Origin: Atrina japonica
Lineage: Eukaryota; Mollusca; Bivalvia; Pterioida; Pinnidae
Assembly: GCA_030159075.1 (NCBI GenBank)
Contig: BROG01000044.1
Location: 682,001 to 746,000 of the forward strand
Reading direction: 5' to 3'
Length of the DNA stretch: 64,000 nucleotides
The notes under the pieces were generated by a model that was not told the origin of the DNA, did no database searches, and saw only the letters and a program-made list of their open reading frames with translations. How positions within the stretch are numbered: position 1 is the stretch's first letter; the number at the start of each line of letters is the position of its first letter. This document shows positions 40,860 through 53,518 of this stretch, one piece after another. A program made the position numbers and the translations under genes.

Positions 40860-41505
40860 TTATGCATACAGTTTAATTATACTGTGTGCACAGATAGGCA
40901 ATTACTATTCTGTGACCACAATTTACTTATATTGTGTACAGTTTTACTATATTGTGTGCACAGTTTAACAATATTATGCACACAGTTTAACTACATAATG
41001 CACACAGTTAAACTATATTTTGCATACTTCAATTATGCTGTGCACACCAATTATGTAGGCCTATAGGCTACCATGCACACAGTTTAATTATATTGTGCAC
41101 AAAGTTAAGTTAAAATGCACACAATTTAGCAATTACTATTTTGTATGCACAGTTTAACTATATTGTGCACACATTTTAGTTTTATTGCATGCAATGTTTA
41201 ACTGTATTGTGCACAGTTTAGGTATGTTGTGTGCAGTTTCAACATATTGTGGGTACAGTTTAGTTATATTGTGCACTCAGCTAAGCAATTACCATGTGCA
41301 CACAACTTTAACTAAATTGTACACACAATATAGTTAAACTATGTGCACAATATGAGAAAAATTATGGTACATCAGAGTAATTGCTAAACCTTGCACACTG
41401 CACAATTTAACTAAACTGTGTGCTTAATATAACTAAAATGTGTACATGATATAATATTTGTGAAACTGTGCGCACAATATAAATAAACTGTGATAACAAT
41501 TTAGT
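40860..41505. repeat. 22-24-bp tgtgcaca minisatellite that reverses orientation
   Basis: From 40869 to about 41290 units read cagtttaactatattgtgca; from about 41300 to 41500 they read gtgcacaatatagttaaact, the reverse complement. Units are degenerate. Confidence 0.75.
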
Positions 41506-43620
41506 TAAAAAATTACTTTATCGTATGTCACCGACTTCAAAGTGCCCCGTAAATAGTTACAAATTTCCTCGTATACTTTAACAAAACGGAAAAGTTGTGC
41601 GAAGAGTTATCTCTCCTTCCGCGCCTATGAGACTAAAAATCTCGTATAAATCTTCCACGATCACTTGCCGATTGAGAACAAAAATTATAGCTTATATTTT
41701 ATTATAAATGAGTGTTAAATCGATAAAATGAAACTAATATTTGTTTCTTTTTATATCCCAAAATAACCATTTTCTATCCAATAGTGTAGACGCAAAAAAA
41801 TAGGCTACTTGACTTCCTTGTTTTTCCCAGGCCGAAATTCTGCCCCGATTTTAAGTTACTTTCTTGGGGATAAAATCAGGATTTTACCCAAAATACAAAG
41901 GTAACTTAAAAACGGGACAATATTTCTGCCTGTGTTTTCCCCTATTAGTTGTACAGAAAACAACAATTTTGACTTTTTTAAATCCGTCATAGTTCATAAG
42001 TACAACGTAGTTTCGAAATATGTATCAGAATTATTGAAATCATGTTGGTAAAATTAGCCAATTCCGTTAAAATTCTTAGCACATTTCAATGGTGATGGAC
42101 CGGGGCAAGCTCCCGCAACCTTTATTACTGGATCCCACTGCATGACTGAAAAAAAAAATCTTGAGTATGCTGTGTAATGGCAAAACTGAATTGAAGTAAA
42201 ATTAAATGAAAAAACTCGGGGGGGGGGGAGAAACAAAATAATTACAAAATATAACATGATATACGAAACTAACAAGACAGGCTAACTTTGTATAGTAGCT
42301 TGAACTTGATCGCCTCTGTATAGTAGCATACAAAGGGATTTGGACCAAAGACAAAAAAAAACAACAACAAAACAAACAAGCCCCCTCACTCCCCCTAAAA
42401 AAAAAGCAGAAAAAACAGACAAATAAAAAAAAGCAAAAATATTAAAAACAAATCTATTTTCCTACCATAGTTTCGTCTGTAATGGACATCTATGAGAAAG
42501 AACATCTCGTTTTTATTAAGCGATCAAAATGGGTTGTTTCGGGGTAAATAAATAACTTAACTTCAACTTTTTAACATGTAATCTGATCTTTATAGAACAT
42601 TTTACATAACTTTGTCAGATATATCATGCGCACTGCAGTACATGTATATGATTTTTAATAATTTAAATAACAGCTGTCGGAAAACTGCTCAGACAGTTGG
42701 ATTTATGATGATATCGCTCACAACGAAATCTAAACATCGGGGTAACTGCCTCGGGTACGTGTTGTGACGGTTCCGTGCGTTGTTTAAAATGAATGTCCTA
42801 TCATTGCATCTCTTGGACAACGAAATAAAGTTGAGTTTAAAGAGATTTCTCCTTTATAAGTGGCTATTAATGTCTGCCAACGTTGTAAATTAAGTTTTGA
42901 TAGAATTAAAGCAAAGATGAGCTATCATAGTGTCGACTAAAGGAGACAACTTTTGTAGCCGCTGGGAATATTTTGAAAATTTCAATTTACTTTTTTATCT
43001 CGATTCTAATCGCTATTCTTTTATTCCACGGAGAACTTGTGATCGGACACAAATCAATTACAACAGCGGCACCTACTGGGATTTCATCTTTTATAATACA
43101 CTGACAAAATACCTATATACAATTTAAGATGTTTTTTTTTCAATTTCAAAAAACAAATTTCATTTTTTATCTTGAGTTGAATCGTTTTGACGGTCATTCG
43201 TTACGTCTGGATTCTTTTATTTTCACGGAGACCTTGTGGTCGACAAATAGGTCTACATCAAATTAAAAAAAAAACATTTCATTTTGTTTTATCTTGAATC
43301 GTTATAACATTCATCCGTTACGTCTGGATTTTTTTTTTATTTCACGGATAACTTGTGATCTACCACGACTCCATTCAACAAAGGCACTTACTAGGTCTAC
43401 ATCTTTTATAAGACGTAATCCTTTTTCAGTTCGAGGACAAAAGTTCAACTGTCAAAATTTTATAATTAACAGTCTCGACTATAATTAAAAAGGTTAACTT
43501 AATGCTCTTTTTCAATACTCCAATACCACGAGACTTGTCTCCAATTAAATCTACTCAGTACCTAATCTCCTTACGATAATTGAAGATATTATTAACATGG
43601 CTTATTTATGTTATACCCTG
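41506..43620. other. Gene-free stretch with a possible terminal exon
   Basis: Mostly unique, AT-rich, with a poly-G run near 42218 and A-rich runs. On the minus strand a strong tttttttttcag acceptor near 42142 precedes about 28 codons open to a TAA (MQWDPVIKVAGACPGPSPLK, CAKNFNGIG), which could be a last exon, but I have no partner exon that joins in phase. Confidence 0.3.
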
Positions 43621-43659
43621 AGGTTTGCTTAACGCAAATATCACCCAATCTGTAAACAA

Positions 43660-44062
43660 CGTGTACGGTAACCCTATCTTTCCCAGTATGTGTACGGTGA
43701 CCCTCTCTTCCGGGGTTATCACAACGTGTACGGTGACCTTATCTTCCCCAGTTATCACAATGTGTACGGTGACCCCATTTTCCCCAGTTATCACAATGTG
43801 TACGGTGACCCTATCTTCCTCGGTTATCACAATGTGTACGGTGACCCTATTTCCCCCAGTTATCACAATGTGTACGGTGACCCTATCTTCCTCAGTTATC
43901 ACAATGTGTACGATGACCCCCTCTTCCCCAGTTATCACAGCGTGTACGGAGACCCTCTCTTCCTCGGTTATCACAACGTGTACGGTGACCCTATCTTCCC
44001 CAGTTATCACAATATGTACGGTGACCCTATCACAATGTGTACGGTGACCCTCTCTTCTTCGG
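43660..44062. repeat. 36-bp minisatellite, open in several frames
   Basis: About eleven units of tatcacaatgtgtacggtga ccctatcttccccagt. Because 36 is a multiple of three, both plus frames and one minus frame stay open for 130-175 codons. The proteins are pure repeats with no signal peptide and no splice context, so I regard this as noncoding. Confidence 0.85.
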
Positions 44063-44225
44063 TTATCGCCCTTCTTTATGAAATATTTTTTCGGAGGGTG
44101 ACTGGAGTTGCACGTGATGAATTTTTGCGACATACTACCAGGACAAATCCTAAAACTTCTTTGGTCCTTTCACTGATGAAAACTGGACACCCAATTTAAC
44201 TTGTAATAAGTCGCTGATATCCTTG

Positions 44226-44311
44226 ACTCATCCACTCCTAAAGACACTTTTGGGCTGGTCTAAGTCATTGATTTACAGAAGAGTCCATTTTATCAGGGGC
44301 TGATGATTATC
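44226..44311 (+). repeat. 90-bp TTAACTCAT element, copy c
   Basis: cctaaagacacttttgggct ggtctaagtcattgatttac agaagagtcc core; ends more diverged than in copies b and e. Confidence 0.55.
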
Positions 44312-44519
44312 AACGGGTGGGTGGCAGGACGAATATGGTCAATTATTTCATTAGGTTGCTAACTTTGATCGGTCAAGATGACCTTCAGTATGGATTGTTA
44401 ATTACCACTACGTTGAAGCTCAAAGTCCTAAATATCTAGTAAATAGCAAAAACAGAATAACGATGATATACTTTTAAAAAAAGCCAAAACAAATGCTCAT
44501 GGTTTCTGTCTTTTTGTGA

Positions 44520-45390
44520 AATTGATATAGCGTTTCGAAACAGAAAGTGGTATCATACAAGGCCAATTTATAACCCTAAATGTTTAATCATGAAATGATA
44601 ATTTTAACGGTGCTATTCATACAATATACTACTTTAGTATAGAATGTTCATCTACAAACGGATTTATAGTGATACCATACAAGGTCAAATAATAAAACTA
44701 ACTGCATTGACAAATCAGTCAAATAGAGGTATGGTTCCAAAAAGAAATTGGTATCATACAAGGTCAAATAATAAACCTAAATGTATTGCCAATTCAGTGA
44801 AATAGACTTTATTGCTTATTGTTGTTTAACGTCCCACCCAAGAATCTTTCACTCATATTTATTATACTAAATGAATTACCAAATCAGTACAATATAAGTG
44901 TGGTTCTGAAACCGAAATTGGTATCACCAAATCACTACTGCGACACGGGACCTCGATTTATACTGCCTCATCCGAAGGACAGGAAACCAACCTACCACGG
45001 ACTGGACTCGAACTCACGACCTCACGATCAAAAGTCGAGCGATCCACCGACTGAGCCAGGCCGGCTCCGGTGAAATAGAGGCATGGTCCCCGAAACCAAA
45101 ATTGGTATCATACATGACCAAATAATAAACCTAAATGTATTTCCAAATCAGAAAACTAGAGGTATTGTTCCGATACAAAAACTGGTATCATGCAAGGTCA
45201 AATAATAAACCTAAATGTTTTGCCAAACCAGTAAACTAGAGGTATGGTTCCGATACAGAAATTGGTATCATACAAGGTCAAATGATAAACCTAAATGTAT
45301 TGCCAAATCAGTAAAATAGAGGTATGGTTTCAAAATAGAAATGGGTATCATACAAGGTCAAATAATAAACATAAATGTATTGCCTGTCCT
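44520..45390. repeat. 80-bp tandem repeat interrupted by SINE parts
   Basis: Units of aggtatggttccgatacaga aattggtatcatacaaggtc aaataataaacctaaatgta ttgccaaatcagtaaaatag. About nine units; the array is interrupted by two pieces of a SINE at 44816-44860 and 44936-45067. Confidence 0.85.
44816..45067 (-). mobile_element. gccggcctgg SINE whose middle is replaced by satellite
   Basis: The right part (44936-45067) is a good tRNA-like head (gagccggcctggctcagtcgg-type, cgaactcacgacctc B-box region). The left part (44816-44860) is the tail, gtttaacgtcccacccaaga. Between them, instead of the roughly 80-100 bp found in the copy at 11461, lie aaatcagtacaatataagtg and ccgaaattggtatcacc, which are units of the surrounding 80-bp array. 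Confidence 0.7.
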
Positions 45391-45399
45391 ATCGTAAAG

Positions 45400-45625
45400 T
45401 AAGGCTTTGAAAAGAAGGGTCTGACACCATAAAACTTCAGAATTATTTAAGTCTAAAATTGTTTTACTCAACTTGGCACCGTAAAACTTAAGAATTACTT
45501 CTAAAAACTTTACTCAACATTGGCTAATCCCGAAATCTGATTGGCTGAGCAGGCCAAGTTGAGAATATTTTCAGGCTTGAGTAAATGCTCAAGTTTTTTG
45601 GTGGCAGGCCCAGTCCATTATCTAA
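45400..45625. repeat. Dispersed element with ttgagaatattttcaggctt
   Basis: Shares tctgacaccataaaact, gctgagcaggccaagttgag, ttgagtaaatgctc and ggcaggccc with a diverged copy at 48070-48230 and a fragment at 32930-32980. Confidence 0.45.
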
Positions 45626-46415
45626 ATGTTTAATTTGCTGAGTGGTGTTGTTGGAATTATCCCAATGCAACAGTGCCCCGAGTGATCCCCGGGAAACAAC
45701 ATGAATACATACAATCTCGAAATCTCGCATTTTGATGTTATTTGATTTGTGCAATATCGGTCATGAATTACAGGCGTAGAGCATGGATGCCATTTTAAAA
45801 ATACATGTACATTTGTACAAAAATGTACATCCAAACAATGAAAGTAATCAGGGTGTAGCTTTCTGTCGTATCTGCATATCGGGTAATACCGTATAGACAG
45901 GGGTCAACTGTAAAAGACCTTTTGTCCTACGACATATTGCTTTCAAGTATTGAAAAAAAAAAATTAAATATAGTCCTAATCCATATTGAAATATTTTTCA
46001 ATATTCGAAACATTCGAGAAATTTCTATCTCGCATATCATGTGACTTTTTTTTTCAGGCTCGTCTGCAAAGGAACACGTCGTTTTATCATTTTACCCGTA
46101 TTAAGTGTAACAACTGCATCTTGTCATCTTCTGTGTATTTATTTCGGGAGAAAATCAATTTTAAATTACAAAGTTTCTTGGTATTGTGCTAAATAACATA
46201 CAATTCAATTGTTTGACAAAGGTACATTATATTGTGGGTAGAATATCACTCATTTCTCCTGACCTGAACTTATCACCATGTTCAATGCAGTGCTTTCATT
46301 GTAAGCGATCTACAGAACAGGTAGGCGGGGTTTTTTTGTTCGAGGGTATTGGGTGCAAAGAAACTAATCTTTGATAGCTTTCTTTGGGATGCTCAGGATT
46401 TCCCATAGAACTTAC

Positions 46416-46561
46416 AGGTAATTCCAATCTGATGATAGCCAAATGTAATCTAGCGGAAAGCTTCCGAAGGACTTCGGATTTTACCACATTTTGTAACTCT
46501 TGGGTAAAATTATCTGATGTTCCAGGGCAAAATTCTGGGCGACAGCAAAAATCATTCATAC
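46416..46561 (-). CDS. Candidate coding exon, unknown protein
   Basis: On the minus strand an ATG at 46559 opens MNDFCCRPEFCPGTSDNFTQ, ELQNVVKSEVLRKLSARLHL and AIIRLELP, ending at a consensus donor CCT|GTAAGT. The composition (Leu, Lys, Val, amphipathic pattern) looks protein-like, unlike the neighbouring random frames. I find no phase-matched partner exon and do not recognise a family, so it may be a chance frame. Confidence 0.28.
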
Positions 46562-47577
46562 GGAGCTAATGATTCAATGATTCCGAAATACACATGTATG
46601 TTTAGAAATGCAAAAATATATATCATAAATTTAAGGTGACCAAACCAAATAAAAAATTGTTCATCACAGTTAGTTTTCTCCGAGTAATACGAACACTGCA
46701 TCTACTTATAATTATATACTTTTACAAAGTAACCACACTTGTATACTCTATAACACACAGCGTAAGGGTGTTTCCGGGCACACTATGACGTATGTAGCCT
46801 ATGCACTTAATCGTATTTCGCAGTTAAAAAGTAAACATTAAACTTAAACTGTTTTCTGCACAAGTAATCCGAAACAATGAATCAATTTATAGTGAAACAC
46901 ATTCATCTGCTTGTTATGTGTACTCAAAGTTATCGGCTTTACTTTGAAAAAATTGGTATACATTAGGATCCCCTCCCCCGGTGTCGGTTGGACAGCGTGC
47001 TTCAAGATGCGATGTCTCTCGCCTGTCACTAGCTTTAGAAAACACAAACAATACATTGAGTAATAATCAAATCAAATCTGATACAGGATTCAGTCGTTGA
47101 ATATTCTATATTATTATAGATATAAAATTGAAAATATTTTCATCGTAAGTGCTGATGTAGCGAATATGCCTTTCGCTTTGTCACCAGTATCTTGGTGAGA
47201 GGACGTGAATGAAATTGAATTGAAATGTGATATGAGTGCTGTATCTCGAGAGATTCACATCTACAAGTAACCTCTTTGTCCGTAGTTCTGATGGATTTTT
47301 TTTTAATTTAGAAAAAAAGGCGTGGAAGAAACTAATGGGCGTTCAACTCTTTTTCAAACAGAACCTGACTATTTTTCTATACGTGAGTAATTGTAATACT
47401 TATTATTTTGCAATTGAGAAGTTAACAAATTTTCGTCGACCAAGTCGACCTCGGTTTTCCGTTTCTCATTACTGGGGTAAATAAACTAATCGAAATTAAA
47501 GAAAACAAAATTAAGTATATTTCCCGGATAGACAATAAGTTTTCTCGAAAAAAATATGTTGATCATTTTGAATTTTG

Positions 47578-47815
47578 ACGTGTTTTACGCCACACTCAAC
47601 AAATTTTCATTTATATGGTGGCGGCCAGTTTTTAATGGAGGAATCGAGAACCCAGCTACATGTACCCGGGGAGATACCACCAGCCTTCCGAAAGTGAACA
47701 GGCAAACTTTCTCACAAAAAGATCACCTTAGGTTCCAGAGGGGGTCGAACCTGTGCTGACCAAAAGTGAGAGACTTCATTGTTCTAGGTGTGGTCCTCTA
47801 ACCACTCGTCCACTA
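47578..47815 (-). mobile_element. tRNA-derived SINE (gcctccgtgg family)
   Basis: Tail gttttacgccacactcaaca at the left; body with aacccagctacatgtacccg, cttccgaaagtgaacaggca and gttccagagggggtcgaacc; degraded head ctctaaccactcgtccact at the right. Confidence 0.75.
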
Positions 47816-48230
47816 AATTTGTTACCAATAGGAATGGTTGAAGCGATGAATTTAAAACTCACTTGTCTACGTGTTGTCGAGGATTAGAAAAAAAAAAATC
47901 ATTTTATAAGGGACTGTAAAATGAAAGTGAATAGGCCACGGAACGACAAGTTATCTATAAATGATGCCCATACACATAGGTATGTAAAACGCTACTTTTA
48001 ATGTCAAAAAATACATTAAAGGTAAAAATTGTACAAGGGAAATGATACAATTCACTGACACTCATAACAAGGCCCGACACCATAGAACTCGGTGAGAATT
48101 TACCCAAGTCTGAGAGTATTCTCAACTTGATCTGTGCAGCCCATCAGATTCCAGGCCTGGATTAGCTAAAGTTGAGTAAATGTGTTTAGACGTAAGTATT
48201 CCTCAGTTTATGTTGCCAGGTCCAGAACAC

Positions 48231-49200
48231 CAACGTGTCACAGTCACAAACTTCCAGAACGAGAGTTTAACACTCTAGTCAAATCCTTCACAGGGACGTG
48301 TGCAACCAGCTCCACACGACGAAGGGAACAAGTGTGACAAAAATGTGACAAGTACCCATGTACCTCTGGAACCCAGCGATGATACCAGGTGCCCCAGAAG
48401 TAGTAAGCGCCTGCTGTTACCTTGCTAGGTCCATTTGACATGGGTACCCGTAAAACAATCTGATTAAGAACCAATTTCTCACCACTGGGATATTAATTGG
48501 ATTGCCACAACCACAAAGCTGGAGTAATATCTAGTCAATAAACGTAGACCGAAACAGTAGTTTAAATACCACCTGTATTTGTTGGCTGGGGGATACGCCA
48601 TCGTCACACCCATGATTTTAAGACAATCTGCCTCATCATTTCTCTTGCATTTCCTGTAATTAGCACGATGTCAAGCCGCGTTTTATGTATAATGATCGAC
48701 GCTAAATAGATTCCAGAATATTAATGGCGTGTAGAATATCCTGTCTCTGACTCTTATTGCTAAATAACACAATAAGATGCTGGTATTATATTGTCTATTT
48801 GTCTAGCATTTCCTTCTCTTCACTAACCGTCGTGCTGGGTTAAATATACACGGGGGATCAAATAAAAATGGTGAACGGCAGTGAGATGCATGGAGTTCTC
48901 CAGTAAACTTGACTATTTATTGGTATTCCGGGCTCAGTGCACCTTTCAATACAAATGGATATACACTCAGCTTGTGATTTGATCTGAATCATAGGTTGGT
49001 GGGGTTGGCCTCGTCGTGATCCATTCCTTTCAACATGTAGACAGAATGATGACGAGCTGCACTGCATAGAAGGCGTGTAGCCAATGTTTTCATTCAACAG
49101 AAACTTCCAGACGACATATACCATTACCTCTCAGTTACGTATAACAAGTGATCCATTGACTAATGATGTCTAAAATTAAGTCAGTGTAAGTCTGTCGATA
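48231..49200. other. Gene-free stretch with unrecognised open frames
   Basis: Two minus-strand frames stand out by length and composition: 48244-48474 and 48858-49124 (cysteine-containing, ends CISLPFTIFI). Neither has a clear acceptor plus donor, and I recognise no family. The second could be a remnant of a mobile element. Confidence 0.25.
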
Positions 49201-49242
49201 AACTCATTTATTTTTTTTACACAAAGCGTAGCGCAAAAACTG

Positions 49243-49478
49243 TGTCGCAAATGATATCATTTCGTTGTGATACCACTTTCTCGGATATATAGTGACGGCC
49301 ATTTTTTTAAATGTAGAAGAAAACCCGGTTACTATCAAAGCATACCCGGGAAGTGAACTGCTAAACTTTCTCACAAAACAGTGTAAGGTCCAGCTGGGTT
49401 CGAACCTGCGCTGACTAGAGTCGAGAGACATCGTGGTTTAATGCGCGATGCTCTAACCACTCGACCACGGAGGCCTCC
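49243..49478 (-). mobile_element. tRNA-derived SINE (gcctccgtgg family), good head
   Basis: Minus strand: gcctccgtggtcgagtggtt agagcatcgcgcattaaacc, then gcaggttcgaacccagctgg (box B) and the body. The left tail region is diverged (cgttgtgataccactttctc). Confidence 0.75.
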
Positions 49479-49606
49479 GATATGACTATACAAGAAAGTC
49501 ACTGATTCCCATTAGGCAATCAGGGACATAACAAGCTCTAATTTAGACGTGGGAAAGGACACCGTTTAAAATGTCAATATTACAGTAAAACTAACAGCAC
49601 TAACAT

Positions 49607-51690
49607 ATGGGTCAACGTAACAGTACGAAAAACAGTATCAACGCTAACCCAAGGTCAATCAACAGTAACAATAACGGTATCAACGCTAACTCAAGGTCAA
49701 TCAACAGCAACAATAATGGTATAGGCAATAACCTAGACTTAATCAACAGCAATAACAACGGTACCAACGAGAACCTAGAATCCATCAACGGTATAAGTGT
49801 TTACATAAGATCAATTAACAGCAACAATAACGGTATAGGCAATAATCTAGAGTTAATCAACAGCAACAACAACGGTATCAACGCGAACCTAGAATCCATC
49901 AATGGTATAAGTGATTACAGCAACAATAACGGTTTAGGCAATAACCTAGAGTTTATCAACAGCAACAACAACAGTATCAACGCGAACCTAGAATAAATTA
50001 ACGGTATAAGTGATTACATAAGATCAATTAACAGCAGCAATAACGGTATAGGCAATAATCTAGAGTTAATCAGCAGCAACAACAACGGTATCAACGCTAA
50101 CCAAGAGTCGATCAACAGTAACGGTATAGGCGACAAGACTGACGGATTCTCAATTGACAGTACCAACAACGATACCAAAAACAGTATCAACGGTCACCTA
50201 GAGCCAATAAACAGTATCAGCGGTCGCCTAGAGCCAATGACAAGTACCAACAACAGTATCAGGGGTCACATACAGCCAATAAACAGTATCAACAACAGTA
50301 TCAGCGGTCACTTAGAGCCAATGACAAGTACCATCAATAGTATCAGCGGTCACCTGTAGCGAATAAACCGCCAGTATCAACAACAGTATCAGGGTTCACC
50401 TGGAGCCAATAAATAGTACCAACAATAGTATCAGCGGTTACCTATAGCCAATAAACCGGCAGTATCAACAACAGTATCAGGGTTCACCTGGATCCAACAA
50501 ATATTACCAACAATAGTATCAGCTGTCACCTCGAGCCAGTAAACAGTATCAACTACAGTATCAGGGGTCACCTACAACCAATAAATAGTATCATCTACAG
50601 TATCAGGGGTCACGTGGAGCCAATAAATAGTGCCAATCACAGTATCAGCTGTCACCTACAGCCAATGGCAGGTACCAACAATAGTATCAGTGGTCACCTA
50701 GCTACAACCAATAAACAGTACTAACAACAGTATCAACGGTCACCTACAGCCAATGAAAAGTACCAAGAATAGTATCAGCGGTCACCTAGAGCCAATAAAC
50801 AATATCAACAACGGTATCAGTTGTTACCTGGAGCAAATAAACAGTACAAGCAACAATATCGGCGGTCATTTAGAGCCAATAACCAGTACCAACACCAGTA
50901 TCAGCGGCTACCTAGAGCCAATAAATAGTACCATCAACAGTATCAGCGGTCACTTAGAGCCAATGCCAAGTACCAACAATAGTATCAATAACAGTATCAG
51001 CGGTCATCTAGAGCCAATAACCAGTACCAGTGGTCCCCTAGAACAAATAAACAGTACAAACAACGGTATCAGCGGTCCCCTAGAGCCAATAAACAGCAGT
51101 ATCAGCAGTCACCTACAGCCAATGAAAAGTACCAAGAATAGTATCAGCGGTCACCTAGAGCCAATAAACAATATCAACAACGGTATCAGTTGTTACCTGG
51201 AGCAAATAAACAGTACAAACAACAGTATCAGTGGTCATCTAGAGCCAATAACCAGTACCAACAACAGTATCAGCGGCTACCTAGAGCCAATAAATAGTAC
51301 CATCAACAGTATCAGCGGTCACTTAGAGCCAATGACAAATACCAACAACAGTATCAGCGGTCACTTGGAGCCAATAAACAGTATCAACAACGGAATCAGC
51401 GGTTATTTAGAGCCAATAAACAGTATCAACAACAGTATCAGCAGTCATCTGGAGCCAATAAACAGTATCAGTGGTCCCCTAGAGCAAATAAACAGTACAA
51501 ACAACGGCATCAGCGGTCCCTTAGAGCCAATAAACAGCACCAACCACAGCATCGGCGGTCACCTAAAGCCAAAAAGCGATCACCATTAGCAAATAAACAG
51601 TATTAGGGGTCACTTTGAGTCAATAAACAGTATCAACAACGGTATCAGCGGTCAACTAGAGCCATTAAATAGTACCAACAACAGCTTCAT
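49607..51690. repeat. 42-bp minisatellite in two sequence classes, long open frame
   Basis: Units of 42 bp (14 codons). The left block (to about 50130) reads atcaacagcaacaataacgg tat-aacgc-aacctaga; the right block (about 50160-51690, roughly 36 units) reads acctagagccaataaacagt atcaacaacagtatcagcgg tc. One plus-strand frame is open for 278 codons at 50753-51589 with a GHLEPINSTNNSIS-type period, and another for 129 codons at 49607-49996 with SINSNNNG. Other units contain stops, and there is no signal peptide or splice context, so a noncoding array is more likely than a repeat protein. Confidence 0.85.
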
Positions 51691-53518
51691 TCATGAGTAC
51701 TCTTTTCTGCGACTGTCAATACCTCTCTCATGGTTTTCTTCCATACCAGTAGGACCTCGGTTAATGATTTCATCACGTGTGTTAGACCTCGCTCTCTGTC
51801 ATATCTATTAAACCTTTTTGTACGCCTTAGACACCCAAATATCTGTTATTATACAAGATTCTGCTAGATGCCGTTTGACGTTTTCCTCTAACTATTCTCA
51901 AAGACCCACTTTCCTTGGATTCAGCATGGATTCCTCTACATCTTCTTTAAAAGTCTGTCAAACAGCGGGTGGTATATTTTTTCGTTCAGATCTCTCAGAT
52001 TCCTAGGCCTGTTTCAGTTTTGCTTTTATGTGTCATGCGTTTCAGATCCTGCTTGGAATTCGTTTGTCTGCTAAACGATGTTTGATACAATCCGTATCAT
52101 AGCGGAAATTTTGGTATACCCCCGGCCGATTTCGTTGTTATTTTCATTTCCTCTGGGGTCCGAAAACGCCAAATTTACTCTTTTTTATTATTTTGAATGG
52201 TGTTTTATGCCACACTCAATTTTTTTCAGTAATATGGTGGCGGGAGGAGAGAATCCGGTTAGTGTTCCCAGGAAGAGACCATCTTTTCTCACAAAAAATC
52301 AGCTTAGATTCCAGCGGGACTCGAAGAAAGACTTCAGTATTCAAAACTAAACTGTTATTTTATCATTCAACTACATTGTTTGTAAAACTGCCGAACTTGA
52401 CTAACGGCTAGGAAACACTGTAATCTTTTTCCCGTTAACATAAAATCATTTGCTCAAGTTTATGATGTTCAAATAAAAATGACAAAATACCTTGAATAAT
52501 GGTGCTCAAACTTTGAGAATGTACTCGAACTATATTATGATTTTGATTTTTTTTTTCTGAAGATTTCTTCAATTTATTATAACTTTTCATCATTATCAGC
52601 GATATAAATAAAGCTAACATTAGCTTTATACATCGCTGTCATTATTTACAATTTTATCCTTCAAAATAACCACAAATATTCACTTGCGTAAAAAATTCTG
52701 TCTTTATTTTAAAATTCTAAAAAAAAAAATAGCTGACATTGAATAGACTACTGAGTAAATTTGATAATTTCGGCCAAGGTCTAGGCTATTATACCGCGCT
52801 AGTAGGTAGGCTACCCGTTTTTCTGTTGGGCTACTTGAAATATATCCTTAAACAGGTTTTCTATGATCCGAAATTATACTCTGTAACCATTCTATATATT
52901 CAATACGCACCTGTCAATTTCGTCCCGTATCTGTAATCTGTGGAATTTTCAACCCGACTTTACGTTTAGGATATTTAATCATCTGTAAACACATTGATAT
53001 GATTTTATCAGCCCTATGTGGGTGTGATGAATACCTGTAGACTCCCCGACGAAAGTCCAGGTATGCCTGTAGTATATACTTGTATACTAAATATTGAAAT
53101 CAATAATAAAGTCTTGGTATAAATGTCAACTATCTCAAACATTTTGACTCTCTCCCCCGAAGCACTGGCATGTGCACCGTTTTTTTGTCTGACGTGCACA
53201 TGCGCAAGTTAGGCTACATTATTCAGTTTACTTTTTAAAATCATTTTCCTACAAATTTCAGGTTTAGATACTTCTTTATTTGCCGTAGAAAAAATCAACC
53301 ACAATACTTTACGCTTGGGATGATTCATGGTTAAGATTTTATTCACGTGAAGAGAACACGATTTATTTGAGCGAGCGCAGTCACTTAAGATTTGTGTTAT
53401 ATATATACTGTTGTATGGCCCATCAGCGTGCAACTCTATAGAAATGTCAACATCGTGTGTTTGTCTATCGATCAGCTGAGCTGTAAAAGTTCTTAATTTA
53501 AACTTTTCAAAACTTAAC
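51691..53518. other. Upstream flank of the peroxidasin-like gene
   Basis: Mostly unique sequence with a truncated SINE at 52190-52345. A ttatatatatactg stretch at about 53397 is the only TATA-like sequence near the start codon; whether it is a promoter element is uncertain. Confidence 0.4.
52190..52345 (-). repeat. Truncated gcctccgtgg SINE
   Basis: ggtgttttatgccacactca tail, gtaatatggtggcggg and gaggagagaatccggttag body, ending at gattccagcgggactcgaa; the tRNA head is lost except for a short agacttca remnant. Confidence 0.65.

Noticed and set aside
43606..44199. Three overlapping repeat-protein genes
   Set aside because: All three frames result from a stop-free 36-bp unit. None has a signal peptide, introns or flanking signals.
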